Notes under the pieces: generated by a model
The model's database searches: none
Seen by the model: only the letters and a program-made list of their open reading frames with translations
What the model was told of the DNA's origin: nothing
Shown here: positions 26,180-35,465 of the stretch, one piece after another
Position numbering within the stretch: the stretch's first letter is position 1
Layout of the letters: each line of letters opens with the position of its first letter
Translations under genes and position numbers: made by a program
DNA from: Candidatus Poribacteria bacterium
GTDB lineage: Bacteria > Poribacteria > WGA-4E > WGA-3G
Assembly (NCBI GenBank): GCA_012270865.1
Contig: JAAXHL010000003.1
Location: 304-64,303 of the forward strand
DNA length: 64,000 nucleotides
Direction of reading: 5' to 3'

Positions 26180-26250
26180 GAAGTTTAACTATTTAAATCG
26201 CTAATTCCGATTTTCCCCAGGCCGGTAGGTGCGGTTTCCAACCGCACCGG
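26180..26250. repeat. Dispersed repeat with GGTGCGG hairpin
   Basis: TTTAACTATTTAAATCGCTA leads into CCCCAGGCCGGTAGGTGCGG and the inverse AACCGCACCGG. Related sequences lie at 52060-52125, 677-703, 28061-28090 and 31519-31615, the last split by an insertion of CCCCCTGATAAGGGGG-type sequence. The rest of the 26146-26450 gap shows no gene. Confidence 0.7.
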
Positions 26251-26450
26251 ATTTCGCCAATAAACTACCGAATTAATTTTATAGTAGATTTGGGAATTAC
26301 TTACACACTTTTTCCTTACCAAAGCAGCGTTCGTAGTAGGGCAATTCATTGCCCGTCATTTCAAAACGTATGCAAATAATTACGGGATCTACTATAAAAT
26401 CTTCATGTAACCCCACCAATCTTTGGATGTCCAATTAACAGTGGGCTTTA

Positions 26451-27353
26451 CTATAAAATCTCCGCGACGGTTTCACCAATAGTAGCAAGACTATCCGCAA
26501 CAGCAATTCCAGCATTCTTGAGAGCCTCAATTTTATCCGCAGCCGTGCCTTGTCCGCCAGAGATGATTGCACCCGCGTGTCCCATCCGTTTACCCGGTGG
26601 CGCAGTCTGTCCAGCGATAAACCCGACGACCGGTTTCGTCATCTTCTCCTTCACGAACTCCGCTGCCCGCTCTTCCGCCGTTCCACCAATCTCACCGATT
26701 AAAACGACAGCGTGCGTATCTTTATCCGCCTCAAAGAGCGCAAGGACATCAACGAAATTTGTTCCAATCACGGGGTCGCCACCGATGCCGACACAGGTGG
26801 ACTGTCCGATGCCGAGCCGTTTCAGTTGATAAGCCGCTTCATAAGTTAACGTCCCACTCCGAGAGACGATACCAACGTTCCCCGGGGTATACGCGAACTC
26901 TGGCATCACGCCAATCTTGCATTCGCCGGGGGTAATGATACCCGGACAGTTCGGACCGATGAGCCTCGGCCGACCGTTCGGAATGATAAACGGATTATCA
27001 AAATCGCCGGTCCGCAAGTACGCTTTCGCTTTAACCATATCCAGGACCGGGATATGTTCGGATATACAGACGATAAGTCGCACACCAGCCGCCGCGGCTT
27101 CCATCACAGAATCCGCTGCATTAAAACGCGCAGGGACGAAAATCAGCGAAGTATCCGCGCCAGTTGCAGCAACGCCTTCCGCTACGGTGTCAAACACTGG
27201 GATACCGTTCACATCCGTCCCACCTCTACCCGGAACCGCACCCGCAACGATTTGTGTACCGTAAGCCGCGCACTGCTCCGTATGAAAACGTCCTGAACGA
27301 CCCGTAATACCTTGAACGATTACTTTTGTATCTTCATTAACAAGTATACTCAT
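26451..27353 (-). CDS. sucD: Succinyl-CoA synthetase alpha subunit
   Basis: This 300-residue subunit binds CoA and carries the phosphorylated histidine in the citric acid cycle step that makes ATP or GTP from succinyl-CoA. The CoA-binding [13 protein letters not shown] is near residue 15, [15 protein letters not shown] near 134, [10 protein letters not shown] near 165, and the catalytic His in [16 protein letters not shown] near 257. The start follows AAGGAAT. Unusually, its partner sucC is 4.3 kb away (31627-32811), with proS, pgk and two small genes in between, all on the same strand. Confidence 0.96.
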   Translation of the reverse strand: MSILVNEDTKVIVQGITGRSGRFHTEQCAAYGTQIVAGAVPGRGGTDVNGIPVFDTVAEGVAATGADTSLIFVPARFNAADSVMEAAAAGVRLIVCISEHIPVLDMVKAKAYLRTGDFDNPFIIPNGRPRLIGPNCPGIITPGECKIGVMPEFAYTPGNVGIVSRSGTLTYEAAYQLKRLGIGQSTCVGIGGDPVIGTNFVDVLALFEADKDTHAVVLIGEIGGTAEERAAEFVKEKMTKPVVGFIAGQTAPPGKRMGHAGAIISGGQGTAADKIEALKNAGIAVADSLATIGETVAEIL

Positions 27354-27374
27354 ATTCCTTATTCCGATTAATAA

Positions 27375-27662
27375 TTAATAATGTTCCTGTCTCACATTTA
27401 TCTCAATCCATGAATCCCAACCGGACCGTTTTGCCATATCTTGTGCGAATTTCTTTGCCTTCTCTGTGTGTTTTGCTAAAACTTGTGCATTTATATCCTT
27501 CTCGTACCGCATGTGTAACAAGATAGTCTTACCATCGTTTTCAGGAATAAACACTGTATCAATCTGTGGGTTTATGAATTGCATAAAAGAATTGAGTAGA
27601 ACCGCGAACCATTCCAAACGAGATGGGGCGTATTCTTCAAATCCCGGTGCTCTTTCTGACAT
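27375..27662 (-). CDS. Small hypothetical protein
   Basis: This 95-residue protein starts at ATG 27662 with AGGAG nine bases upstream, which supports it as a gene. It has no clear membrane segment. It ends 21 bp before sucD and begins 10 bp after the coiled-coil gene, so the three are likely one transcript. I recognise no family; the middle (NPQIDTVFIPENDGKTILLH) looks like a folded beta-strand region. Function unknown. Confidence 0.6.
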   Translation of the reverse strand: MSERAPGFEEYAPSRLEWFAVLLNSFMQFINPQIDTVFIPENDGKTILLHMRYEKDINAQVLAKHTEKAKKFAQDMAKRSGWDSWIEINVRQEHY

Positions 27663-27672
27663 CGTTAATCTC

Positions 27673-27990
27673 CTATTTCAAAATTATATTCAGAATTAAA
27701 GTAACAATTACAGCAAGAATTCCAACACCACAAGTTATAATGAGATTTGTTATCGTTCGCAAGGTGTTTCTTATCTCTTTAATCTCATCTTTCAGGTCTG
27801 TTTTAACTTCCCTGATGTCTTTTTCAAGGTCTGTTTTGACTTGAATAATGTCACCCTTAAGATCCGACTTTACTTCTATAATCCGATCTTGAAGGCGCGA
27901 CTCAATTTTAACCAATTCTCTGTCAGTATCTTCCTTATGATCAGTAAAGTTTTTTAGAATGTTATAGGTATTATTCTTCGAGTCTGCCAT
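27673..27990 (-). CDS. Coiled-coil protein with C-terminal membrane anchor
   Basis: This 105-residue protein has a strongly heptad-patterned charged region with 11-residue periodicity (IIEVKSDLKGDIIQVKTDLE, residues ~38-75). A single C-terminal transmembrane helix follows (ITCGVGILAVIVTLILNIIL, ~84-103). The start has AGGAAAA seven bases upstream. The layout resembles small CCDC90-like or DUF1640-type coiled-coil membrane proteins, but a family cannot be fixed. Probably inner-membrane anchored with the coil in the cytoplasm. Confidence 0.65.
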   Translation of the reverse strand: MADSKNNTYNILKNFTDHKEDTDRELVKIESRLQDRIIEVKSDLKGDIIQVKTDLEKDIREVKTDLKDEIKEIRNTLRTITNLIITCGVGILAVIVTLILNIILK

Positions 27991-28060
27991 GACATTTTCC
28001 TATTCTGGGGGTTTTGATTGATATTATAGTGAATTGAAAATAAAGAGACACTTTTATCCC

Positions 28061-28254
28061 CCGGTAGGTTCGGTTTCCTAACCGAACTGGCATAGGGTGT
28101 TCTATTAATTCTACACTTCACTATAAACAGAGTTTACCATTACAAGACAAAAAACGCAAGTACAGTTCATCTCCTTCCAGGACCATTTAGTTTTAAATAT
28201 TTACCTTATTTTTGTAAATATACTTCCTCTGTAGGAGCGAGCTGCGCTCGCGAT
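28061..28254. repeat. Two short palindromic repeats in a long intergenic gap
   Basis: A hairpin GGTAGGTTCGGTTTCCTAAC with inverse CGAACTGG lies at 28061-28090. The GCGAGCTGCGCTCGC palindrome follows at 28231-28254. The gap 27991-28469 holds no other feature I can support. Confidence 0.65.
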
Positions 28255-28469
28255 CTTGTGAAAAAACGTTAACATCTATAAGCGAAAACCGGAATCAAAG
28301 CCGAAAACTAAATAACCCTGATCTCCTTCAGAGTCATTTACGATTCTTAGTTTAACGCGCCTTGTTTTTCAATTCGGTTATCGTGTGAAAATACGGTTCA
28401 GTTCTGAATGTTCATTCTGTAGAGATATGATTCCCTAAACAAGAGAATCACATTAAAGCGTTATTTCAG

Positions 28470-28655
28470 CTATCTCAAAATAATCTTGATAAGTAAGTAT
28501 AAACAAAATATCAAAAGCACTGTGTTCACACACAGTAGTATCAAAATGGTGAACAGTAAAGGAGTATTATGTGAGCACCCACTAAAAGAGCACCCCAACC
28601 AAACTACACTCCAAAAAATCAGCACTACTTTGCCTAAATACTTTATATCATTCAT
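28470..28655 (-). CDS. Possible small two-helix membrane protein
   Basis: This 61-codon frame has two hydrophobic stretches (VVLIFWSVVWLGCSF and LLFTILILLCVNTVLLIFCL). It lies alone between the coiled-coil gene and proS. There is no convincing ribosome-binding site, and the frame could be fortuitous. Kept at low confidence because the hydrophobic pattern is coherent. Confidence 0.3.
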   Translation of the reverse strand: MNDIKYLGKVVLIFWSVVWLGCSFSGCSHNTPLLFTILILLCVNTVLLIFCLYLLIKIILR

Positions 28656-28785
28656 GAGAACATCTCATCTGCAAGAGCTGAAGAAAGTAACGGTACGAAT
28701 GTCTTTATGACATTCTCCAGAGCGAAGATTGAACACCCTAATTGGAATGGAATTTTGGAATCTCAATAGGTAGCAACCTGGGTTA

Positions 28786-30222
28786 TTAGTAAGCACGCGC
28801 AAAGATGGCAACCTCTTCTGCAGGTTTCCCACAAACAATACACGCACCATCCCCACCCGGCTGTTCTATCGGAATGCACCGGATCGTCGCCTGTGTCTCC
28901 TCGCTAACCTGCTCCTCACATGCTGCGTCACCGCACCAGCGTGCCCGAGCGAACCCTTCCTCAATAACTTCTTTGAAAGCATCATAAGTATCCGGTTCAA
29001 ACGTATTCGCATCACGAAATTCCGTTGCCCGTTTAAGCAAATCCGCTTGAATCGTCTCAAGCATCTGTGTTACCGTTTCCGCGACGTTATCCATCGAAAC
29101 AAACGTCTTGCCGTCCTTACCGGGTATATCACGCCTTGCGAGAACGACCTGCTGGTTGCTCAGATCGCGGGGACCTATCTCAATACGCAACGGAACGCCT
29201 TTGAGTTCCCATTCGTTAAACCGCCAGCCGGGTGAATAGTCGAACCTATCGTCAACGTGATAACGGACACCACTCAACGTCTCACAGATACCGTCAACCG
29301 CTTGCATGACCGCCTGCTTATCATCCTCTCTGTTTTTCGGAACAATCGGAACAATCACGAGCTGCGCAGGTGCAAGCCTCGGCGGTAGTACCAACCCTTG
29401 ATCATCACCGTGTGTCATGATAATCGCGCCGATCATGCGTGTGCTGACACCCCAACTCGTCGTCCAGCAGTGCTGTTGTTTCTGGTTCGCATCAAGATAT
29501 TGAATCTCAAACGCTTTAGCGAAGTTCTGTCCGAGATCGTGTGACGTACCGGCTTGTAAGGCACGCTTATCCCCCATCATCGCCTCAATCGTGTAGGAGG
29601 TCAACGCACCGGGAAACTTTTCGCTTTCACTCTTGCGTCCGGGGATAACAGGAATAGCGGCTTCGTTGACAGCAAAATCGGTGTAGATATCAAGGATACG
29701 GAGCGTCTCCTCTTTCGCTTCCGCATGCGTGGCGTGTGCCGTATGCCCCTCCTGCCAGAAGAATTCCATCGTTCTCAGGAAAAGACGCGTACGCAGCTCC
29801 CAACGCACAACGTTTGCCCACTGATTGATCAGCACAGGTAAATCCCGGTAAGACTGGATCCACTGGCTATACATGTACCCGATAATCGTTTCAGAAGTCG
29901 GACGCACCACGAGCGGATCTTCAAGTTTCTTCCCGCCACCGTGCGTGACAACAGCCAGTTCCGGTTTGAAACCTTCAACGTGTTCCGCTTCCTTCTCAAT
30001 GAAACTCATCGGAATGAAAAGTGGAAACGCCGCATTCTGGTGTCCCGTCTCCTTAAAACGGATATCCAGCTGCTCCTTGACATTTTCCCAGAGCGCGTAA
30101 CCATACGGACGCACAACCATACAACCGCGCACAGGCGCGTAATCTGCCATCTCCGCTTGACGGATGACCTGCGTATACCATTTTGCGTAGTCTTCACTAC
30201 GGGGAACTATTTTATCGAACAT
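28786..30222 (-). CDS. proS: Prolyl-tRNA synthetase, archaeal/eukaryotic-type
   Basis: This 478-residue class II synthetase charges tRNA-Pro. Motif 2 is in RWELRTRLFLRTMEFFWQEGHTAH (key part RTMEFFWQEG, near residue 150), preceded by VVRPTSETIIGYMYSQWI. Motif 3 is in LPPRLAPAQLVI near 278. It lacks the ~180-residue editing insertion of the E. coli-type enzyme and ends in a C-terminal zinc-binding domain (CGDAACEEQV ... CIVCGKPAEEVAIFARAY), so it belongs to the shorter ProRS type found in archaea, eukaryotes and some bacteria. The start follows AAGGAAGAG. It sits between pgk and a small gene, on the same strand as pgk with a 22-bp gap, so co-transcription is likely. Confidence 0.95.
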   Translation of the reverse strand: MFDKIVPRSEDYAKWYTQVIRQAEMADYAPVRGCMVVRPYGYALWENVKEQLDIRFKETGHQNAAFPLFIPMSFIEKEAEHVEGFKPELAVVTHGGGKKLEDPLVVRPTSETIIGYMYSQWIQSYRDLPVLINQWANVVRWELRTRLFLRTMEFFWQEGHTAHATHAEAKEETLRILDIYTDFAVNEAAIPVIPGRKSESEKFPGALTSYTIEAMMGDKRALQAGTSHDLGQNFAKAFEIQYLDANQKQQHCWTTSWGVSTRMIGAIIMTHGDDQGLVLPPRLAPAQLVIVPIVPKNREDDKQAVMQAVDGICETLSGVRYHVDDRFDYSPGWRFNEWELKGVPLRIEIGPRDLSNQQVVLARRDIPGKDGKTFVSMDNVAETVTQMLETIQADLLKRATEFRDANTFEPDTYDAFKEVIEEGFARARWCGDAACEEQVSEETQATIRCIPIEQPGGDGACIVCGKPAEEVAIFARAY

Positions 30223-30244
30223 TTCTCTTCCTTTGAAATCTCAA

Positions 30245-31435
30245 TCAATTGTCCGTTAAAGCGACGATACCGGGAAGTGCCTTCCCCTCTAAAAATTCTA
30301 AAGAGGCACCACCACCCGTCGAGATATGCGTCATCCGATCCGCGACACCGGCTCGCTGCACCGCAGCAACACAATCACCGCCACCGATGATGCTCACGGC
30401 TCCCGAATCCGCTATCTGTTTCGCCACCACAATCGTGCCTTCCGCAAACTTCTCAAACTCATAGACCCCTAAGGGACCGTTCCATACCACTGTCCCCGCA
30501 AGTGCGATCTGTTCACCAAATACCGACACGGTTTCGGGTCCGATGTCAAAACCTTGCCATCCGTCGGGGATCTCTCTGTCGCTGATCACCTGCGATTCCG
30601 TTTCGGGGTCAAAATCTCGTCCGACACTATGATCTACCGGTAAAACAACGGTGTCTGAGAACCCCGCTTTTTCGACAAGCGATTTCGCCACATCAAGTTT
30701 CTCTGTTTCGACAAGCGAATTGCCGATACGAAACCCCATCGCCGACAGGAACGTATACGCCATGCCACCGCCGATGAGGAGTTTATCCACCGCTTCAAGC
30801 AGCGTCTCAATCAGCGTAATTTTATCCGATATTTTCGCACCGCCGAGAATCGCGATGTATGGACGTTGTGGGTCTCTGAGGGTCGTACTAAGATAATAGA
30901 TTTCACGCGCCATCAGGAGTCCTGCAGCACACGGGTTCAGATAGTGCGTCACACCTTCAGTTGAAGCGTGCGCCCGGTGTGCCGTGCCGAAGGCATCGTT
31001 AACGTAGACCTCTGCAAGTGAAGCGAGTCGCTGCGCAAATACGGCATCGTTCTCGGTCTCTTCAGCGTAAAAACGGACATTCTCAAGGAGTAGCACATCG
31101 CCGTTGTCTAATTCCGAAACGGCACTTTCTACCGATTCACCGATGCAATCCTTGACGTGAGCGACGCGCCTGCCGAGTTTCCGACTCAAGGCTATAGCAA
31201 TCGGTTCCGTCGAGAGTGCTTCTCGATCAGATGCCGAACCTACTTCCGGCCTCCCTAAATGCGTTACCAAGATGATTTTAGCATCCGAGTTAATAAGTGC
31301 CAAGAGCGTCGGCAATGCAGCAGTGATGCGCGTCTCATCTGTAATCTTCCCGTCCTGCATCGGAACGTTGAAGTCTACACGCACAAGCACGCGTTTTCCT
31401 GTAACATCTATGTCCTTTAGTTCAAGTTTTTCCAT
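30245..31435 (-). CDS. pgk: Phosphoglycerate kinase
   Basis: This 396-residue glycolytic enzyme moves phosphate between 1,3-bisphosphoglycerate and ADP. The N-domain signature VRVDFNVPMQDGKITDETRI is near residue 18, LVTHLGRP near 56, and FGTAHRAHASTEGV near 154. The nucleotide-site loops GGAKISDK, IGGGMAYTF and WNGPLGVYEFEKFAEGT are present, ending with SIIGGGDCVAAV. Full length for the family. proS follows 22 bp downstream on the same strand. Confidence 0.97.
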   Translation of the reverse strand: MEKLELKDIDVTGKRVLVRVDFNVPMQDGKITDETRITAALPTLLALINSDAKIILVTHLGRPEVGSASDREALSTEPIAIALSRKLGRRVAHVKDCIGESVESAVSELDNGDVLLLENVRFYAEETENDAVFAQRLASLAEVYVNDAFGTAHRAHASTEGVTHYLNPCAAGLLMAREIYYLSTTLRDPQRPYIAILGGAKISDKITLIETLLEAVDKLLIGGGMAYTFLSAMGFRIGNSLVETEKLDVAKSLVEKAGFSDTVVLPVDHSVGRDFDPETESQVISDREIPDGWQGFDIGPETVSVFGEQIALAGTVVWNGPLGVYEFEKFAEGTIVVAKQIADSGAVSIIGGGDCVAAVQRAGVADRMTHISTGGGASLEFLEGKALPGIVALTDN

Positions 31436-31626
31436 ATTTTTTACAAGTTATCAGTTACCAGTTAACAGTTGTCCTTAACCGTCAAGTGTCATTAAAAAAA
31501 ACAACCGTTGTGGCCCCCAGGCCTGTAGGTTCGGTTTTGCGGTGTACTCACCTGCCCCCCTGATAAGGGGGATCAAGGGGGGTTGCGATCTGCATTCCTA
31601 ACCGAACCGGACTTATTGCGTTATTT

Positions 31627-32811
31627 TTAGCCAGAATTTGCCGCCGTTACCGCGAGCTGCGCTGCTTCAGACAAACCCTCCGCCTGTTGAACATTCAAGT
31701 CCGATTCGGCGATAATCTGTTTGCCGAGTTCCACATTCGTTCCTTCCAACCGAACCACAAGCGGAACCTTGAGTTCAACCTGTTTCGCCGCTTCAACGAT
31801 ACCGTTCGCAATCGTATCGCATTTCATAATACCGCCAAAGATGTTAACCAGAACAGCCTTCACATTTTCATCAGCAAGGATAAGACGGAAGGCGTGCGCG
31901 ACCGCTTCAACCGAGGCACCGCCACCGACATCAAGGAAGTTCGCCGGTTCACCACCGTTCTGTTTGATGATGTCCATCGTTGCCATCGCCAAACCCGCAC
32001 CGTTCACCATACAACCGATGTCGCCATCAAGTCGGATGTAACTCAAACCCGATTCGCTTGCCTCCAATTCACTCGGATCCTCTTCATAAGGATCACGCAT
32101 CTCAGCGATATCCGGGTGTCGCCAGAGCGAGTTATCGTCAAGGTTCACCTTAGAATCCAGCGCAACAACCTCTAACTCGCCATCCCTTTTTACGATTGCC
32201 AACGGGTTGATCTCTACCAACGAACAGTCACAACCCGTAAATGCATTATAAAGCGATAAAATGAGTGCCGTAGCGTTCGGAATAATCGGACTGTAGGCTG
32301 TGTCAGTAATCAGTTGATATGCGAACTGCCGCGCTTGAAATTCAGTCAAACCGAAAGCAGGATCAATCTGGACTCTAATGATCTTTTCAGGAGTTTCTGC
32401 TGCGACCTCTTCTATATTAACGCCACCCTCTTCACTTCCGATTAACGTCAGTTGTGATGTCTCCCGATCAAGCAATATCGCGAGATAGTACTCTTTCTCT
32501 ATTTCTACGGCTTCGGCGATCAACACTGTTCGGACACGTTTCCCTTCGGGACCCGTCTGCGGTGTCACCAGTTGCATGCCGATGAGGCTTTCGGCGTGCC
32601 GTTTGACTTCGGCAGGCGAGTCCGCAATTTTGATGCCGCCACCTTTCCCGCGTCCACCCGCATGGATTTGCGCCTTGACAACGTATCCATTAAAATTGAG
32701 TCCCTCGGCAACGGTCTCCGCTTCTTCCGGCGTTTCAGCGACCCCACTGCGGAGTGTATTGACTCCGTAAGATTCTAAAATTTGTTTGGCTTGGTATTCG
32801 TGGATATTCAT
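31627..32811 (-). CDS. sucC: Succinyl-CoA synthetase beta subunit
   Basis: This 394-residue ATP-grasp subunit binds nucleotide and succinate. The start [17 protein letters not shown] is the family consensus, so the ATG at 32811 is chosen rather than the longer frame that starts at 32922. [18 protein letters not shown] near residue 42 lines the nucleotide site, [10 protein letters not shown] near 197 and [15 protein letters not shown] near 213 bind metal, and [18 protein letters not shown] near 262 and [14 protein letters not shown] near 320 are conserved. sucD is separated from it by pgk and proS, which is unusual. Confidence 0.96.
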   Translation of the reverse strand: MNIHEYQAKQILESYGVNTLRSGVAETPEEAETVAEGLNFNGYVVKAQIHAGGRGKGGGIKIADSPAEVKRHAESLIGMQLVTPQTGPEGKRVRTVLIAEAVEIEKEYYLAILLDRETSQLTLIGSEEGGVNIEEVAAETPEKIIRVQIDPAFGLTEFQARQFAYQLITDTAYSPIIPNATALILSLYNAFTGCDCSLVEINPLAIVKRDGELEVVALDSKVNLDDNSLWRHPDIAEMRDPYEEDPSELEASESGLSYIRLDGDIGCMVNGAGLAMATMDIIKQNGGEPANFLDVGGGASVEAVAHAFRLILADENVKAVLVNIFGGIMKCDTIANGIVEAAKQVELKVPLVVRLEGTNVELGKQIIAESDLNVQQAEGLSEAAQLAVTAANSG

Positions 32812-33031
32812 GTCTTTGGTATGATTCTTCGGTAAGACTCCTTTGACATTTATACTGCTATGTATATTCCGTAATACATCAGAAATTATACCACACTTGA
32901 GCGAATTTTGCAAGTTTTTCAAACGTGTTTACATCGCCGCTGAAGTCTATTTGTAGCGCGCAAAAAAGTTTTCACTATCCTTTCCGATCTTTGATGACTC
33001 TATATAAAAAACAGTTGTTTCATTACAATGT

Positions 33032-33233
33032 CGGACTTACGCACGCTGCTCTTTTGTAGCATAAACTGTTAGTTTGTGGGGTCTACAGCAAAAATAAACA
33101 GTGTACACTACATAATCCAACACTTATCAAACTCACGTTACCTTCAGAACTTACGCGGTCCCTCTGCAGGCAGGGTTTGTAACCCCATCCGTAGTGCGTA
33201 TTCTGTTCAGATTCGTGAAAAAGTGCGTAAATC
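33032..33233. mobile_element. Composite family B element with nested family A end
   Basis: GGACTTACGCA at 33032 and TGCGTAAATCCT ending at 33233 are family B termini. The interior also holds a second left-like end (GAACTTACGCGGTCC near 33148), an inverted family A terminus (ACTTATCAAACTCACGTT, 33121-33138) and the palindrome GGGTTTGTAACCCC. It looks like layered insertions followed by decay. Confidence 0.55.
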
Positions 33234-33265
33234 CTAACCTTATGAAAAAGGAGCATAAATCGCTT

Positions 33266-34750
33266 ATGAAGATATTGGATAAAACGAAACGGTTTGATGA
33301 CGAACACGATTTTGTAGAGGAGCCACCAAAGAATAAGGCTGATCTACTCCTATCTTCTCTTGTAGCAGACAACCTGGCAAGAACACAAATCTTCAAGTAT
33401 TCCACCAAGTACGGTCACGGGTTTGCAGCAGAGGATGCAAACCATTTTACCGACAAACTCAGCGGTAAAGTGGCTGAGGTCGTCGGCCCTTCAAATACAC
33501 TCAACGGTGCGGATCGCGTTGTCAACGGCGTGCTTATACAATCGAAGTATCATGCCTCCGCATCCAAGACTATTGATGCCGCATTCACGTTCTCTTGGGG
33601 ACGTTATCGCTATGGAGAGCAAATCCTCGAAGTACCAAAAGATCAATACGCCGAGTGCGTGAAGTTAATGCAGGATCGGATTAGGTCAGGCAAGGTCCCC
33701 GGAGTCCGTAATCCTGCTGAAGCTGAGAAGATCGTTTGGAAGGGTTCAGTAACCTACAAACAGGCGAGAAATATTGCTCGCTCAGGAAATATTGATTCTC
33801 TTGTCTTTGACACCAAAACGCAATCTGTAACTTCTGTTTCAGTGTTTACGGTCTCGTTTGTGATTACGTTTGCCCAAGCCTGTTGGCGCGGCGAGAGCGT
33901 CGCAGAAGCAGCACGAATGGCATTTGAATCGGCAATTGTCGGTGGAAGTACGGCATTTATCACAGGCATAGTGAGCGCACAACTGCTGCGCACCCAGGTG
34001 GCATCCTTTGGTGCTGCACCAATTAAAAATGGCGTAAAGGCTATTGCACAGACATCTGTCGGGGGCACTGTGATCCGTCAAATCGCAGCCGGTTCATTAG
34101 GGAAACCGGTCACGAATACTATAGCCATCAGGCATGTCGCGAAACTCCTTCGCACCAATGCCGTGACAGCCCCGATCGCAACAGTCGTGATAAGTTCACC
34201 CGATTTTTACAGAGCGGTCTTCAAACGTTCAATTTCATGGCAGCAGTTTACGAAGAACCTCTCAATCAATGCAGCAGGCGTTGCCGCTGGAACTGCCGGT
34301 TGGCTCGGAGGTTCTGCAGCTGGGGCAGCAATCGGAAGTGCTGTTCCTGTCATCGGCACCGCTACAGGAGCTGTTGTCGGAGGTGTTGCCGGTTCATTAG
34401 GTGCTGGCATCGGCGGGACAGTCGCAGCCAAATCCCTTGCCGACAGGATTGTACCGGATGACTCGAAACGCCTCATCAAGTTCTTGCGAAACGAACTCGC
34501 GCGGCTCGCTTCCGAGTATATCGTCACGGAACCCGAATTTGAACGTATCATCAAAAGGGTCGCAATGACGGTAGATGTAAAGTGGCTGCGCCGAATGTTC
34601 ACACAATACCACAAACGTGATTTTATCCGCATTGAGTTTGAGTACCTGTTCAAAGCAGCCTTGCGAAACCGAGACCCTATTATGCTTCCATCAGCAGAAG
34701 CACTCGAAGCAGTAGTGGATAAGATTTGCTTGTTAGAAGAAACAACTTAG
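33266..34750 (+). CDS. Putative membrane-inserting protein with glycine-rich domain
   Basis: This 494-residue protein has an N-terminal soluble part (residues ~25-165) reading GHGFAAEDANHFTDKLSG, then NGADRVVNGVLIQSKYHASA. That D...Q-K arrangement resembles a nuclease-like fold. The C-terminal half is hydrophobic and extremely Gly/Ala-rich: VTSVSVFTVSFVITFAQ near 180-196, then glycine-zipper-like GWLGGSAAGAAIGSAVPVIG near 350-370. Similar proteins are widespread but unnamed as far as I know; a toxin or effector-like membrane role is possible. The start is uncertain: ATG 33266 has AAGGAG 12 bases upstream, ATG 33242 and the frame start at 33194 are alternatives. It lies directly next to layered MITE debris, so transfer is plausible. 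Confidence 0.6.
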   Translation: MKILDKTKRFDDEHDFVEEPPKNKADLLLSSLVADNLARTQIFKYSTKYGHGFAAEDANHFTDKLSGKVAEVVGPSNTLNGADRVVNGVLIQSKYHASASKTIDAAFTFSWGRYRYGEQILEVPKDQYAECVKLMQDRIRSGKVPGVRNPAEAEKIVWKGSVTYKQARNIARSGNIDSLVFDTKTQSVTSVSVFTVSFVITFAQACWRGESVAEAARMAFESAIVGGSTAFITGIVSAQLLRTQVASFGAAPIKNGVKAIAQTSVGGTVIRQIAAGSLGKPVTNTIAIRHVAKLLRTNAVTAPIATVVISSPDFYRAVFKRSISWQQFTKNLSINAAGVAAGTAGWLGGSAAGAAIGSAVPVIGTATGAVVGGVAGSLGAGIGGTVAAKSLADRIVPDDSKRLIKFLRNELARLASEYIVTEPEFERIIKRVAMTVDVKWLRRMFTQYHKRDFIRIEFEYLFKAALRNRDPIMLPSAEALEAVVDKICLLEETT

Positions 34751-34931
34751 GTTAAAACAGTATGTGTGCTTTACAAACGCGCATAGCCATCAACTACAGG
34801 GTTGCCCGTAAAAAAGTTCAGGTAAGTCTTGTTTGACTTGAAGGAGTTTCTTGTATCACAGGGATTACATAACTCCGAATCGCCAAGCCATCTATGGTTT
34901 CCGTTTCCACACGAGGCTCCGGCGTATAAGT

Positions 34932-35429
34932 CTACAAAACACAACCCGCTTTTCTCAAGACAGACGTCCCATCATCAAGACGTGCAAGCAAGGTTTGGAT
35001 GGTCTCTTTCAAAACAGGATGCACAAGATCGGGTGCGATCTCCGCTAACGGTGCCAATACGAAACGGCGAAGATGCATCTCAGGGTGCGGAATGACAAGT
35101 TTCTCCGTCCGGAGACACAAATCTCCATAGATCAATATATCTAAATCAATCTCTCTCGGTCCCCAACGGATACGGTGTTGCCTACCGACTTCGGTTTCGA
35201 TGTCTTTCAAAATCTGTAATAGGGTGAGTGCGGGAAGGGAGGTTTCGATCGCAGCGACACCGTTCAGGAATTGTGCCTGCGATTCATAGCCGACAGGGTC
35301 GGTTTGGTAAATGGAGGAAATCTTTCGTAGCGTGATACCCTCCGTTTCCGATAAGGCGTGGATAGCGTTCTGGATATATGTCAGTCGGTCGCCGATGTTG
35401 CTTCCGAAACCGATGTAGACTGCGTACAT
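34932..35429 (-). CDS. folK: 2-amino-4-hydroxy-6-hydroxymethyldihydropteridine pyrophosphokinase
   Basis: This 165-residue HPPK transfers pyrophosphate from ATP to the pterin in folate synthesis. The family opening [12 protein letters not shown] starts at residue ~5, and the magnesium/substrate motif [15 protein letters not shown] is near 95, followed by [19 protein letters not shown]. The start at 35429 is preferred because the fold begins there; in-frame TTG 35465 or ATG 35453 would add 8-12 residues. It follows fabF with essentially no gap, so it is the last gene of the fab operon. The 180-bp gap to the left (34751-34931) shows nothing. Confidence 0.92.
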   Translation of the reverse strand: MYAVYIGFGSNIGDRLTYIQNAIHALSETEGITLRKISSIYQTDPVGYESQAQFLNGVAAIETSLPALTLLQILKDIETEVGRQHRIRWGPREIDLDILIYGDLCLRTEKLVIPHPEMHLRRFVLAPLAEIAPDLVHPVLKETIQTLLARLDDGTSVLRKAGCVL

Positions 35430-35465
35430 AGCGTTTGCAGTTGGTAACAACATGGCTGAACCCAA

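Noticed and set aside
28486..28710. 74-codon plus-strand frame
   Set aside because: No ribosome-binding site, no domain, and it is opposite the more coherent hydrophobic minus-strand frame, itself weak.
34757..34931. Possible small gene between the membrane protein and folK
   Set aside because: The frames at 34829 and 34851 overlap folK for most of their length and have no coding character of their own; nothing else is visible.
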